This document shows, piece after piece, positions 44,621-53,396 of a DNA stretch of 64,000 bases. Where the stretch lies: the NCBI RefSeq assembly GCF_003063475.1, contig NZ_NESP01000001.1, positions 1,984,001 to 2,048,000 of the forward strand, given 5' to 3'. The DNA comes from Limnohabitans curvus. GTDB taxonomy: Bacteria; Pseudomonadota; Gammaproteobacteria; Burkholderiales; Burkholderiaceae_C. The notes below the pieces were generated by a model. The model did not search any database. It saw only the letters and a list, made by a program, of their open reading frames with translations, and was not told the origin of the DNA. The stretch's first letter is position 1. Each line of letters opens with the position of its first letter. The translations under genes and the position numbers were made by a program.

Positions 44621-45985
44621 ATGCCTCATTTTCCGCTTCAACAACTCGCCGTTTCGGTGCTGTGCAGCTTGGCTGCGGTGGGGGTGTGGGCGCAATCTGC
44701 GCCAGTGGCTGAAACCGAAGACACCACGGCCCGCTATCAGCTCACCTACAACTGGCAGCACCACAACGCGTTCAAGGCTGGCTATTCGGGGGCGAACAGC
44801 TTGTCCTCGCAAAGTGAGCGCATGTACACCTTCAGCACCACCGCACACTGGGGCTTTCGCCCGTGGCAAGACGGTGAGTTGTATTTCAACCCCGAAGTCG
44901 CGGCGGGCATCCCGTTTTCTGGCAACTTGGTAGGCTTGGGCGGCTTTACCAATGGTGAAATCACCCGCGCTGGCGGCAGTACGCCCAAGCTCTATCGCCA
45001 GCGCCTGTTTGTGCGCCAAACTTGGAACCAGGGTGGCGAGCAAGAAAAAGTCGATTCCGATTTCAACCAAATGGCGGGCCTGGTCGACAAAAACCGCTTT
45101 GTGTTGACCGCGGGTAATTTCTCGACCTTGGACGTGTTTGACGACAACGCCTATGCCAAAGACCCGCGCACCCAATTTATGAACTGGGGCAACTGGACCT
45201 ACGCCTCTTACGACTACGCGGCAGATGCCCGTGGCTTTGGCTGGGGCTTTGCGGGCGAGTGGTATCAAGACAACTGGGTGCTGCGCTTTGGCCGCATGAC
45301 CGGTCCCAAAGAGCCCAATGGTTTACCTGTGGACTTTGCTTTGGGCAAACACTATGGCGACCAAGTGGAAGTTGAACGCGGTCATATGTTGGCCGATCAG
45401 CCGGGCAAAGTGCGTGTGCTGGCGTGGCGCAATCGCGCGCAAGTGGCCAGTTTCAACGATGCGACGCAGTGGCTGCAAAGCCACCCGGGTTTACAAACCA
45501 CACCGCAGGCACTGATCGATGTGCGCGGCGGCGAAAAAATCAAATACGGTTTGGGCGTCAACATCGAGCAAGCCATCAGCCCGAGCGTGGGGTTTTTCTT
45601 GCGTGCCATGAAAGCCGATGGCCGCACCGAAACTTACGCTTTCACCGAAGCGGATGGGTCGCTGTCGACGGGGCTTGTTTTCAAAGGCGGCTTGTGGGGA
45701 CGTACCGACGATGCGGTGGGCGTGGCCTTCATGCGCAACACCTTGTCGCCTGAACGTCGCGGCTTTTTGGCCGCTGGAGGCATGTCGTACTTCATTGGCG
45801 ATGCGGCAGGCGCCACGCAAACGCTGAGTTACAGGCCTGAGCAAGTTTTGGAGGCTTTCTACAGCTTCCAAATGACGCGTGGGACTTGGCTGACGGCGGA
45901 TTACCAACGCATTCAAAACCCTGCCTACAACGCCGACCGTGGGCCGGTTCATGTGTATGCGGCGCGTTTGCACGCCGAGTTTTAA
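44621..45985 (+). CDS. OprB-like carbohydrate-selective porin
   Basis: 454 residues from MPHFPLQQLAVSVLCSLAAV, a signal peptide ending at VWAQS. The mature part has alternating aromatic beta strands, ends in a C-terminal Phe (RLHAEF) as outer-membrane barrels do, and resembles the OprB group (SRMYTFSTTAHWGFRPWQDG-like segment, WGNWTYASYDYAADARGFGW). It would let sugars or other small solutes cross the outer membrane. No transport or sugar genes adjoin it; regulator unknown. Confidence 0.8.
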   Translation: MPHFPLQQLAVSVLCSLAAVGVWAQSAPVAETEDTTARYQLTYNWQHHNAFKAGYSGANSLSSQSERMYTFSTTAHWGFRPWQDGELYFNPEVAAGIPFSGNLVGLGGFTNGEITRAGGSTPKLYRQRLFVRQTWNQGGEQEKVDSDFNQMAGLVDKNRFVLTAGNFSTLDVFDDNAYAKDPRTQFMNWGNWTYASYDYAADARGFGWGFAGEWYQDNWVLRFGRMTGPKEPNGLPVDFALGKHYGDQVEVERGHMLADQPGKVRVLAWRNRAQVASFNDATQWLQSHPGLQTTPQALIDVRGGEKIKYGLGVNIEQAISPSVGFFLRAMKADGRTETYAFTEADGSLSTGLVFKGGLWGRTDDAVGVAFMRNTLSPERRGFLAAGGMSYFIGDAAGATQTLSYRPEQVLEAFYSFQMTRGTWLTADYQRIQNPAYNADRGPVHVYAARLHAEF

Positions 45986-46887
45986 GCCGGCGTTAACGCC
46001 TTCAAAAGCAGCTGCGCCGACGGCGACAACGCGCGCTTGGGGTTGAACGCCACCGCCAGTTGGCGCTGTGCCCAAGGGTCTTTGAGACGCACCACCTTCA
46101 GCTTGAGCGCTTGCACTTGGCTGGCGCAGGCACCTAGGGGCAGCACGCCGATGCCTAGGCCTGCGGCAATCATGTGGCACATGGCATCAAAGCTTCTGAC
46201 TTGCACGCGCAGGTGCATGTGTTGGCCCTCTTTCTCTGCGACGCGTGATGTGAGTTCTAGCAACGAGCTGCCTTGGTTCAGACCCACAAAGTCGTATTGC
46301 AGACAGGTTTTGAAATCCACTTTTTTTTGTTTGGCCAGTGGGTGGCTCGCATGGCACAGCAGCACCAGCTCGTTCGTTTGAAAAGGCACCACGGTCAGCC
46401 CGTCCATCGGCGTTTCATTGGCCAACACGCCAATGTCTGCGATGCCGTCGATCAAGGCGCGTGCAATGTCGCCGCTGAGCTGCTCTTCCAGTTCCACCAC
46501 GATGTCGGCATGGCTTGATAAAAAGTCATGCAGGATGCTCGGCAGGTATTCGGTGAGAGACGACATATTGGCCCACAAACGCACATGGCCGCGGATGCCT
46601 TGCGAGTAATCGCTCAACTCGCTGTTGAAACGCTCCAAACCTTGAAACAAGCGAATGCAGTGTTGCAAAGCCAAATGCCCTGCGGGGGTGAGCTGCACCC
46701 CTTTCTTGCTGCGCTCTAAGAGCTGCGAGCCCGTGGCTGATTCGAAGTCAGACAAGCGGCGGCTGGCCGCAGACAGGGCCAAATGGCAAGTTTCAGCTCC
46801 TTTGGTGATGCTGCCGCTTTGCGCCACCGCGCAGAAAAGGCGCAGCGTGACAAAGTCGAACCGGCTTAAGTTGAAGCTTTTTTTCAT
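45982..46887 (-). CDS. LysR-family transcriptional regulator
   Basis: 301 residues. N-terminal HTH: LRLFCAVAQSGSITKGAETC, then HLALSAASRRLSDFESATGS, QLLERSKKGVQLTPAGHLAL; sensor domain follows. Divergent from the CaiB/HMG-CoA lyase operon, its expected target, with a perfect inverted repeat in the gap at 46901-46921. It ends within four bases of the porin stop. Confidence 0.92.
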   Translation of the reverse strand: MKKSFNLSRFDFVTLRLFCAVAQSGSITKGAETCHLALSAASRRLSDFESATGSQLLERSKKGVQLTPAGHLALQHCIRLFQGLERFNSELSDYSQGIRGHVRLWANMSSLTEYLPSILHDFLSSHADIVVELEEQLSGDIARALIDGIADIGVLANETPMDGLTVVPFQTNELVLLCHASHPLAKQKKVDFKTCLQYDFVGLNQGSSLLELTSRVAEKEGQHMHLRVQVRSFDAMCHMIAAGLGIGVLPLGACASQVQALKLKVVRLKDPWAQRQLAVAFNPKRALSPSAQLLLKALTPA

Positions 46888-46900
46888 GGCGTGATTTTCA

Positions 46901-46921
46901 TCCTTCGCGAAACGCGAAGGA
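46901..46921. promoter_or_regulatory. LysR operator candidate
   Basis: TCCTTCGCG-AAA-CGCGAAGGA is a perfect 9-bp inverted repeat lying 14 bases before the lysR start and about 80 before the CoA-transferase start. It includes the T-N11-A form of LysR sites (TCGCG-AAA-CGCGA). Confidence 0.6.
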
Positions 46922-47000
46922 AATTCTACGCAATAGCAATTCCTTGTTCAGTGGTTTGTTTTTATAGTCCCGTCATGTTTGATTTATCCCCTTTAAAACC

Positions 47001-48188
47001 ATGAGCGCGTTGACAGGACTCAAAGTGGTCGAACTCGGCCAACTCATCGCCGGCCCTTTCGCCGCCAAAACGCTGGCCGACTTTGGTGCCGATGTGGTGA
47101 AGATTGAAACGCCCAAGACGGGCGACCCGTTGCGCAAGTGGCGCTTGCTCAAAGACGGCACGTCTGTGTGGTGGCAAGTGCAATCGCGCAACAAACGCTC
47201 GGTGGCGCTGGACTTGAAAGACGTGGCCGCGCAAGACATCGTGCGCCAACTGGTCAAAGACGCGGACGTGTTGATTGAAAACTTTCGCCCGGGTGCGATG
47301 GAAGGCTGGGGCCTTGGCCCCGACGAACTGTTGGCCCTCAACCCGCGCCTCATCATGTTGCGCATCAGCGGTTACGGACAGACTGGGCCTTACCGCGACA
47401 AGCCCGGCTTTGGCGTGGTGGCCGAGGCCATGAGCGGTTTGCGCCACCTTACCGCCGAGCCTGGCCGCGTGCCGGTGCGTGTGGGCGTGAGCATTGGCGA
47501 CACCTTGGCCTCGCTGCATGGCGTGATCGGCATTTTGATGGCGCTGCAAGAGCGCCAAACAAGCGGCCAGGGCCAAGTGATTGACGTGGCTTTGTATGAG
47601 GCGGTGTTCAACTGCATGGAAAGTTTGTTGCCCGAGTACAGCGCTTTTGGCGCCGTGCGCGAAGCAGCGGGCAGTGCCTTGCCCGGTATCGCACCAAGCA
47701 ACGCCTACCGTTGCCAGGACGAAGGTTATGTGTTGATTGCAGGCAACGGCGACAGCATTTTCAAACGCCTCATGCACACGATGGGCAGGGATGATTTGGG
47801 CAACGACCCCGAGTTGACCGACAACGCCGGACGCGTCAAACGCGTGGTAGAAATTGATGCCGCCATTGGTGTGTGGACCGCCCAACGCACGGTGGCGCAG
47901 GTGCTGGAGGCGTTGGACCAAGCCGCCGTGCCCGCCGGCCGCATCTACACCGTGGCCGACATTGCGGCAGACCCGCATTACCAAGCGCGCGGCATGATTC
48001 AACACGTGCAGATGGACGACGGCACATCGCTGGCTGTGCCCGGCATCATTCCCAAACTCTCGCGCACACCAGGCAGCCATCGCCGCAATGCGCCCACCAT
48101 TGGCCAAGACACAGATGCGGTGCTCAACGAAATTGGTTTGACGCCCACACAAATTCAAGCCCTCAAAGACAAAGGCATCGTCGCATGA
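47001..48188 (+). CDS. CaiB/BaiF-type (class III) CoA-transferase
   Basis: 395 residues. Family blocks: LKVVELGQLIAGPFAAKTLA, DFGADVVKIETPKTGDPLRK, the WWQVQSRNKRSVALDLK segment, and VIDVALYEAVFNCMESLLPE near the mid-protein active-site region. Class III enzymes move CoA between two acids through enzyme-bound intermediates. The HMG-CoA-lyase-like gene overlaps its stop, so the product is likely a branched hydroxyacyl-CoA that the lyase splits. Donor and acceptor acids unknown. Confidence 0.92.
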   Translation: MSALTGLKVVELGQLIAGPFAAKTLADFGADVVKIETPKTGDPLRKWRLLKDGTSVWWQVQSRNKRSVALDLKDVAAQDIVRQLVKDADVLIENFRPGAMEGWGLGPDELLALNPRLIMLRISGYGQTGPYRDKPGFGVVAEAMSGLRHLTAEPGRVPVRVGVSIGDTLASLHGVIGILMALQERQTSGQGQVIDVALYEAVFNCMESLLPEYSAFGAVREAAGSALPGIAPSNAYRCQDEGYVLIAGNGDSIFKRLMHTMGRDDLGNDPELTDNAGRVKRVVEIDAAIGVWTAQRTVAQVLEALDQAAVPAGRIYTVADIAADPHYQARGMIQHVQMDDGTSLAVPGIIPKLSRTPGSHRRNAPTIGQDTDAVLNEIGLTPTQIQALKDKGIVA

Positions 48189-49114
48189 CACGTATTTATT
48201 TCAATGAAGTTGTCACCCGAGACGGCTTCCAAATCGAACCCAACTTCATCGCCACCGACGACAAAATTGCGCTCATCGACGCACTCAGCCAATGCGGCTA
48301 CGCCAAGATTGAAGCCACTTCCTTCACGTCACCCAAAGCCATTCCCATGCTGCGCGATGCCGAAGAAGTGATGGGACGCATCACCCGCGTGCCTGGCGTT
48401 GAGTACACCGTGCTGGTGCCCAATTTGCGCGGCGCCGAACGTGCGCTCGAATCACGTGCGGATGAGCTCAACTTGGTCATGTCCACATCTGAGACGCACA
48501 ACCTTGCCAATTTGCGCATGACGCGTGAGCAGAGCTTTGCGTCTTTGGCCGAGGTGGTGCGTCATGTGGATGGCCGAACGCCGATCAACGTGTCGTTGTC
48601 GACGTGCTTTGGCTGCCCGATGGAGGGCGATGTACCTCAGGCGGTGGTGGAGCAGTTCGCGCAACGCTTTGCCGATTTAGGCGTGCGTGGCCTCACCATT
48701 TGCGACACCACGGGCATGGCGCATCCAGCGCAAGTGAGCCGCATGGTGGAGGCGTTGCAGCAGCAACTGCCACACACGCAACTCACACTGCACTTTCACA
48801 ACACGCGCGGCATGGGCTTGGCCAATGTGCTGGCGGCAGTGCAAGGCGGCATTACCCGTTTGGATGGCTCGTTGGGCGGTTTGGGTGGGTGTCCGTATGC
48901 ACCGGGTGCAAGTGGCAATATTTGCAGTGAAGATGCCATTCACATGCTGGATGCCATGGGCTACGACACGGGCATTGACCTCACGAAGTTGCTGAACGTG
49001 GCGCGCCATTTGCCGGCCATCGTGGGTCACGATGTGCCAGGCCAAGTGGCCAAAGCAGGGCGCATCACCGACCTGCACCCAGCACCTGCTTATGCGTCTG
49101 AACTCAAGGGCTGA
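48185..49114 (+). CDS. Hydroxymethylglutaryl-CoA lyase-like enzyme
   Basis: 309 residues from MTRIYFNEVVTRDGFQIEPN. HMG-CoA lyase motifs: the VTRDGFQIEPNFI opening with metal-binding Asp, GLTICDTTGMAHPAQ, LHFHNTRGMGLANVLAA with His ligands, and GGLGGCPYAPGASGNICSED with the catalytic Cys. It would cleave a 3-hydroxy-acyl-CoA to acetyl-CoA or similar plus a ketone. It overlaps the CaiB-type gene by four bases, and behind it lies a Bug receptor tail, a typical trio for import, activation and cleavage of a dicarboxylate. Confidence 0.92.
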   Translation: MTRIYFNEVVTRDGFQIEPNFIATDDKIALIDALSQCGYAKIEATSFTSPKAIPMLRDAEEVMGRITRVPGVEYTVLVPNLRGAERALESRADELNLVMSTSETHNLANLRMTREQSFASLAEVVRHVDGRTPINVSLSTCFGCPMEGDVPQAVVEQFAQRFADLGVRGLTICDTTGMAHPAQVSRMVEALQQQLPHTQLTLHFHNTRGMGLANVLAAVQGGITRLDGSLGGLGGCPYAPGASGNICSEDAIHMLDAMGYDTGIDLTKLLNVARHLPAIVGHDVPGQVAKAGRITDLHPAPAYASELKG

Positions 49115-49122
49115 ACGCTGAA

Positions 49123-49257
49123 GTGAACAAGATTTTGCAGATGCCAGAAGTGCGCAACAAGGCCGAAGATTCCGACACCTCGGTCGAGGCCTTCACGCCT
49201 GCACAGTTAGGCGAATTCACACGCAAAGAACTGGACTATTGGGGCGGTGTCATCTAG
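49123..49257 (+). pseudogene. Bug/TctC-type receptor, C-terminal remnant
   Basis: 45 codons, VNKILQMPEVRNKAEDSDTS, then PAQLGEFTRKELDYWGG before a stop, match the C-terminal helices of Bug receptors (usually NKAL..PEVR..L...G.E...TPE.F..F...E...W). The first 280 residues are gone. Probably once the third gene of the CaiB/lyase operon. Confidence 0.75.
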
Positions 49258-49286
49258 TCAGCCAAGATCACGGCTGACTGAGGTCC

Positions 49287-50276
49287 TTATTCGATGCGAA
49301 TACCTGCAGCCTTGACCAGCTGCGCTGCGGCAAGGGTTTCTGCATCTAAATATTTTTCAAACGCATCTTGCTGCATTGGCATGGCGGCAGCGCCTAGTTT
49401 TTCTAGACGTTCTTTCACATCAGGCATGGCCAGTACGCTCATCACACCTGCATGCAGTTTTTGCACGATAGGTTTGGGTGTTTTGGCGGTCACGAACAAC
49501 CCCACCCAGAAGGTGTAGGCCGCGCTGGCAAAGCCTGCCTCGGAGATGGATGGCACATTGGGTAGCAATGGCGAACGCTGTGCTGTGCTCACTGCCAAGG
49601 CTTGTAGACGGCCACTTTGAATCAAGGGCAGCGCTGACACCAGCGGGGCAAAGAACCAGTCGATGCGGCCCGATGCAGTTTCGGTCAAGGCTTCGGGCGT
49701 GCCGCGGTAGGGCACATGCTGGGCTTGAACGCCCGCAGCCACCCGAAACTTTTCGGCATTCATGTGTGTGGCTGAGCCGTTGCCTGCCGATGCGTAGTTC
49801 AGGACGCCGGGCTGCGCCTTGGCTTTGGCCACCAGGTCAGCCACATCTTTGTAGCCCTTGCTTGGGGACACCACGATCACATTGGGCAAGCTCGCCAAAG
49901 GGCTGATGCCGTCAAAGTCTTTGAGTGTGTCGTAGCTGAGCTTGGGGTACAGCGCTGGGTTGACCACATGCCCCGAGCTGTGAACCAACATGGTGTAACC
50001 ATCGGCTGGCGCTTTGGCGACCAACGCGGCGCCTACGGTGCCACCTGCACCCGTTTTATTGTCGATGACGATTTGTGCGCCTAAGAGGGGGCCGAGCTTT
50101 TCAGCGACGGTGCGGGCAATCACATCCGTGCCGCTGCCTGCGGTGAACGGCACGATGAAGGTGACGGCTTTGTCTTTGGGCCACTCGGATTGCGCAAAGC
50201 TGGGCAGTGCAGTGCCTGCGGCCAAAGCCGCGGCCCATTGCAAACTCTGTCGACGGGTGAAGGGGGTGTTGTGCAT
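49287..50276 (-). CDS. Bug/TctC-type periplasmic solute receptor
   Basis: 329 residues. Tat-like or Sec signal at the N terminus (TRRQSLQWAAALAAGTALPS, FAQSEWP). Bug signatures: VTFIVPFTAGSGTDVIAR, IVIDNKTGAGGTVGAALVAK and PADGYTMLVHSSG. Bug proteins bind carboxylates, often with the TctAB permease; no tctAB is in the window. Last gene of the minus-strand set with cupin, MDR, BKACE, SDR and dioxygenase, so the ligand is likely the compound degraded by these. Confidence 0.92.
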   Translation of the reverse strand: MHNTPFTRRQSLQWAAALAAGTALPSFAQSEWPKDKAVTFIVPFTAGSGTDVIARTVAEKLGPLLGAQIVIDNKTGAGGTVGAALVAKAPADGYTMLVHSSGHVVNPALYPKLSYDTLKDFDGISPLASLPNVIVVSPSKGYKDVADLVAKAKAQPGVLNYASAGNGSATHMNAEKFRVAAGVQAQHVPYRGTPEALTETASGRIDWFFAPLVSALPLIQSGRLQALAVSTAQRSPLLPNVPSISEAGFASAAYTFWVGLFVTAKTPKPIVQKLHAGVMSVLAMPDVKERLEKLGAAAMPMQQDAFEKYLDAETLAAAQLVKAAGIRIE

Positions 50277-50305
50277 GGTTTTGTCTCCGGTTGTTTTCTA
50301 TTGAC

Positions 50306-50665
50306 TTAAGCAGCGGGGGGATCAAAAGGCATGGCCAACAAGATCCGCGCTTCTTGCTGGGTGTGATTGATGATTTGACGTTTTTCCCCGGGGGCGAAGC
50401 GGCACGAGTCAAAGGTGTGCAGCACTTCGCGTGTCTCGACACCGTTGAGCTCACTCACCAGCGTGAGTTCACCTTGCAGCACCACATAATGTTTTTCAAT
50501 GGGCGAGCCGTCCAGGGAGGTGTGGCCACCGGGTTTCAAGATGGATAAACCCATCCAGAGTTGAACTGCAGGGCCCGCTTCGCGCCCTTGCAAACGTAAA
50601 CACTGCATATCGAAGTGGTTAGGCGCAACATATTCAGGCGCTTGGTTGAGTCGGGTGATGTTCAT
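50306..50665 (-). CDS. Small cupin-domain protein
   Basis: 119 residues. A single cupin fold: GGHTSLDGSPIEKHYVVLQG (partial first motif) and CRFAPGEKRQIINHTQQEA. The usual HxHx(3-4)E metal triad is incomplete (the first motif has GGHTSLDG and EKHY), so metal binding is uncertain. In a catabolic operon it might bind an intermediate, isomerise or stabilise it; function is not known. Confidence 0.75.
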   Translation of the reverse strand: MNITRLNQAPEYVAPNHFDMQCLRLQGREAGPAVQLWMGLSILKPGGHTSLDGSPIEKHYVVLQGELTLVSELNGVETREVLHTFDSCRFAPGEKRQIINHTQQEARILLAMPFDPPAA

Positions 50666-50680
50666 GAGGGGCTCTGCGTT

Positions 50681-51676
50681 TTAAGGGTTAAAGACCACGC
50701 GGCGGCTGGCGCCACTCAGCACTTCTTTGTAGACCGCCAACACTTGGTCGAGCGAGAACACCGCATCGGGACTCACGACAAAGGGTTGCAGCGTGCCCGC
50801 TTCAAAACCAGCGCGCATGGCTTCCATGCGTTCGTTGGTTTCGATGCAATTCAGCGCCAAGGTGTCGATGCCCACATAGGTGTGCATGCCACGGTAGAAC
50901 GTGAAGATGTCGAACGGCACGGGACGTTCGATGGTGGAAATAAAAATTTGCGTCGCGCCTTTGGCCATGGCTTTGTTGGCGGCTTCGAAGTAGGGGCTGC
51001 CCACCGTGTTGAACACAAGGTGTGCGCCCTTGCCATCGCTGAGCTCGCGCATGCGTGCGGCCACGTCTTCGGTTTTGGCGTCGATGGTGTGCACGCCCTT
51101 CGACGGACCATCCCACGCACCGCCGCCGCGACGCACGGCAATCACATGGGCACCTGCTTGTGCGGCGAGTTGCACGGCTGCTTGGCCGACTTTGCCGTTG
51201 GCACCCATGACCGCCACGGTTTGTCCGCGTTGCGGCATGCCGCTGCGACGAAACCCTTCGTAGGCGGTGATGAAGGGAACGCCGACCGAGCCTGCTTCTT
51301 CAAAGCTCAAGTTCTTGGGTTTTTCGCGCAAGGCAGCTTCGGGTAGTACCAACCAACCCGCGTGTGAACCATCGCGTGTGATGCCCACATCTCCGCCTGA
51401 ACCCCACACTTCTTTGCCTATCCATGCACTGGGGCCATCCACCACCACGCCTGCAAAGTCGCGGCCCGGGGTGCGCGGAAAAACGGCTTGCGGCATGATG
51501 CCCAAGGCCGCTTTCACATCACTGGGGTTCACGCCTGCGCTGCGTACACGCACCAAGGCCTCACCCTTTTGCAACGTGGGTGGTGTTTGTTTTTCAAGGG
51601 TGGGTGCCAGTTCGTCGGCCGAGGCTGCTTTGGCGTTCACGCGCACGGCGCGCAAGTCTTCTTTTTGAATCGACAT
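50681..51676 (-). CDS. MDR-superfamily quinone/enone oxidoreductase
   Basis: 331 residues. N-terminal catalytic fold (GEALVRVRSAGVNPSDVKAA, PRTPGRDFAGVVVDG) and Rossmann part with AVMGANGKVGQAAVQLAAQA near 175-195. No structural zinc Cys cluster, so it belongs to the quinone oxidoreductase/enoyl reductase side, which reduces carbon-carbon double bonds with NADPH. In this operon it stands between BKACE and cupin genes; a role reducing the maleylacetate-like product of ring cleavage is plausible. Confidence 0.9.
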   Translation of the reverse strand: MSIQKEDLRAVRVNAKAASADELAPTLEKQTPPTLQKGEALVRVRSAGVNPSDVKAALGIMPQAVFPRTPGRDFAGVVVDGPSAWIGKEVWGSGGDVGITRDGSHAGWLVLPEAALREKPKNLSFEEAGSVGVPFITAYEGFRRSGMPQRGQTVAVMGANGKVGQAAVQLAAQAGAHVIAVRRGGGAWDGPSKGVHTIDAKTEDVAARMRELSDGKGAHLVFNTVGSPYFEAANKAMAKGATQIFISTIERPVPFDIFTFYRGMHTYVGIDTLALNCIETNERMEAMRAGFEAGTLQPFVVSPDAVFSLDQVLAVYKEVLSGASRRVVFNP

Positions 51677-51697
51677 TCCTTGTGTTCCTTCTTTGTA

Positions 51698-52582
51698 TCA
51701 AGCGCGGCTGGGCAAGTTCAGCATCGCGCGTGCTTCGCGTGGGTTGGCCAATTCGCCACCCAAGTCATGGATGATGCGTTTGGCTTTCGTTACCAACTCG
51801 GCATTGCTTTTGGCCAACACACCTTTTTCCAAATAGATGTTGTCTTCCATGCCAACGCGCACATGGCCACCGGCAAACCAAGCTTGCGCGACGATGGGAA
51901 ATTCAAATCGCCCAATGCCAAAGGCAGACCAAATGGCGCCTGCAGGCAGCAAGCTGCGGGCGTACAGCAAAGTTTCAGGGGAGGGGGAAAAACCGTACTT
52001 CACACCCGTTACAAAAGTCCACATGCCGGGGCCTTCGAGCGTGCCATCTGCAATCAGGTCGCGTGCCAAATGCATGTCACCGGAATCAAAAATTTCAAGC
52101 TCCGGCTTGACGCCTGCCTTGCGCATGATCTTGGCCATGATGCGCACGTTGCGCGGGGTGTTGATCACCACATCGCCACCTGAGTTCATGGTGTTGAGGT
52201 CCAGCGAGCACACATCGGGTTTGAGAATGCGCACATGTTCTACGCGCTTTTCGGGTTGTACCAAGGTCGATCCTGGTGCTGCGACACGTGGGTCATCAAC
52301 GCTGGGGATGAAGCGGCCACCAGGACCGGTGGTGAGGTTGATGATCAGCTCTGGGTTGGCGCGGCGCACTTTGTCAAACACGTCGCGGTAGAGCTCTAGA
52401 TCCATGGATGGTTTGCCTGTCTTGGGGTCGCGCACATGGATGTGTACGGCGGCGGCACCGGCTTCGGCCGCAGCCAAACATTCGTCGGCAATCTGCGCTG
52501 GCGTGACTGGCAAATGTGGGGTTTGGTCAGGCGTTGTGATGTTGCCGGTGACGGCACAGGTGAGAAATGTTTTTTGGCTCAT
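51698..52582 (-). CDS. Beta-keto acid cleavage enzyme (BKACE, DUF849)
   Basis: 294 residues from MSQKTFLTCAVTGN; the upstream ATG at 52600 lies right at the SDR stop. Family features: LTCAVTGNITTPDQTPHLPV, AAAVHIHVRDPKTGKPS with zinc-binding His-x-His, DVCSLDLNTMN and HVRVGMEDNIYLEKGVLA near the C terminus with the conserved Glu. BKACE enzymes react a beta-keto acid with acetyl-CoA to give acetoacetate and a CoA thioester. This would let a 3-oxoacid from ring cleavage enter metabolism directly. Confidence 0.93.
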   Translation of the reverse strand: MSQKTFLTCAVTGNITTPDQTPHLPVTPAQIADECLAAAEAGAAAVHIHVRDPKTGKPSMDLELYRDVFDKVRRANPELIINLTTGPGGRFIPSVDDPRVAAPGSTLVQPEKRVEHVRILKPDVCSLDLNTMNSGGDVVINTPRNVRIMAKIMRKAGVKPELEIFDSGDMHLARDLIADGTLEGPGMWTFVTGVKYGFSPSPETLLYARSLLPAGAIWSAFGIGRFEFPIVAQAWFAGGHVRVGMEDNIYLEKGVLAKSNAELVTKAKRIIHDLGGELANPREARAMLNLPSRA

Positions 52583-52600
52583 GTCAGTTTTACTTTCCAA

Positions 52601-53368
52601 TCAAAGGTGGCGACCACCGTCGACCACGATGCGCGTGCCCGTGACGTAACGCATGGTGGTGGCGCAGGCTTGCACCACAGCGGCCACATCATCTGCAGTG
52701 CCAATGCGACGCAGCGGAATGGTGGGGGCCACTTTGTCGTTGAAGTCGGCACCACGTCCTGGCACAAAGGTGGAGTCGATCACGCCGGGTGAGACCGAGA
52801 TCACGCGCACATGAGGTGCAAAGGCTTTGGCCAAGGCATCGCCCACCACGTCGATGCTGGCTTTGGCTGCGACATAAGCCAAATTGCTGCCTGTCCCTGT
52901 GAAGCCCGCAATGGAGGAGATGTTGACGATCAAGCCGTCTTCTGATTTTTTCAGCAGCGGCATGAAGGCGCGAATGGTGGCGATCACACCGCGAAAGTTG
53001 ACTTTCAAAATGTCGTCAATCAGTTCGTCGGTCAGAGCGCCTAGGTCGTTGGCAGGCACGGCTTTGGTGTAGCCCGCGCTATTGACGAGGATGTGGACCA
53101 CGCCGCACAGTGCCGCTACCTGATCGGCAACGGCTTGGAGCGAGGCGCTGTCGGTGACTTGCGCTTTAAAAGTCAGGTGACCTGAGCCAGGCAGAGCTGC
53201 CGCTTTGGCTGCTGCTGATTCGGGCGCTTCAGAGTTGTAGAGCAACACACAGCGTGCGCCAAGTTTGGCCAAGCGGTGTGCGCTGGCCAAACCAATGGCG
53301 CCAGTACCACCGGTGATGACGGCGACACTGCCGGTCAATGAGTCTGTGGGTTCAAAGTGGGAGGTCAT
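52601..53368 (-). CDS. Short-chain dehydrogenase/reductase
   Basis: 255 residues. SDR motifs: VAVITGGTGAIGLASAHRLA near 15-34 (TGGTGAIG), LVNSAG near 94 (an S replaces N in NNAG), INISSIAG near 148, YVAAKASIDV near 165 and SPGVIDSTF. The YxxxK active site is intact. Substrate unknown; in the set it could oxidise a diol or alcohol feeding the dioxygenase. Confidence 0.9.
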   Translation of the reverse strand: MTSHFEPTDSLTGSVAVITGGTGAIGLASAHRLAKLGARCVLLYNSEAPESAAAKAAALPGSGHLTFKAQVTDSASLQAVADQVAALCGVVHILVNSAGYTKAVPANDLGALTDELIDDILKVNFRGVIATIRAFMPLLKKSEDGLIVNISSIAGFTGTGSNLAYVAAKASIDVVGDALAKAFAPHVRVISVSPGVIDSTFVPGRGADFNDKVAPTIPLRRIGTADDVAAVVQACATTMRYVTGTRIVVDGGRHL

Positions 53369-53396
53369 AGTGTTCTAGTTCTTCTGGGTAAAAAAA

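Noticed and set aside
44495..45268. A 257-codon frame antisense to the porin
   Set aside because: It has no family motif, and the plus-strand porin has a signal peptide, strand pattern and C-terminal Phe.
47001..48188. Carnitine-specific CaiB
   Set aside because: No other carnitine genes; the class III CoA-transferase family is broad and the lyase partner suggests another acid.
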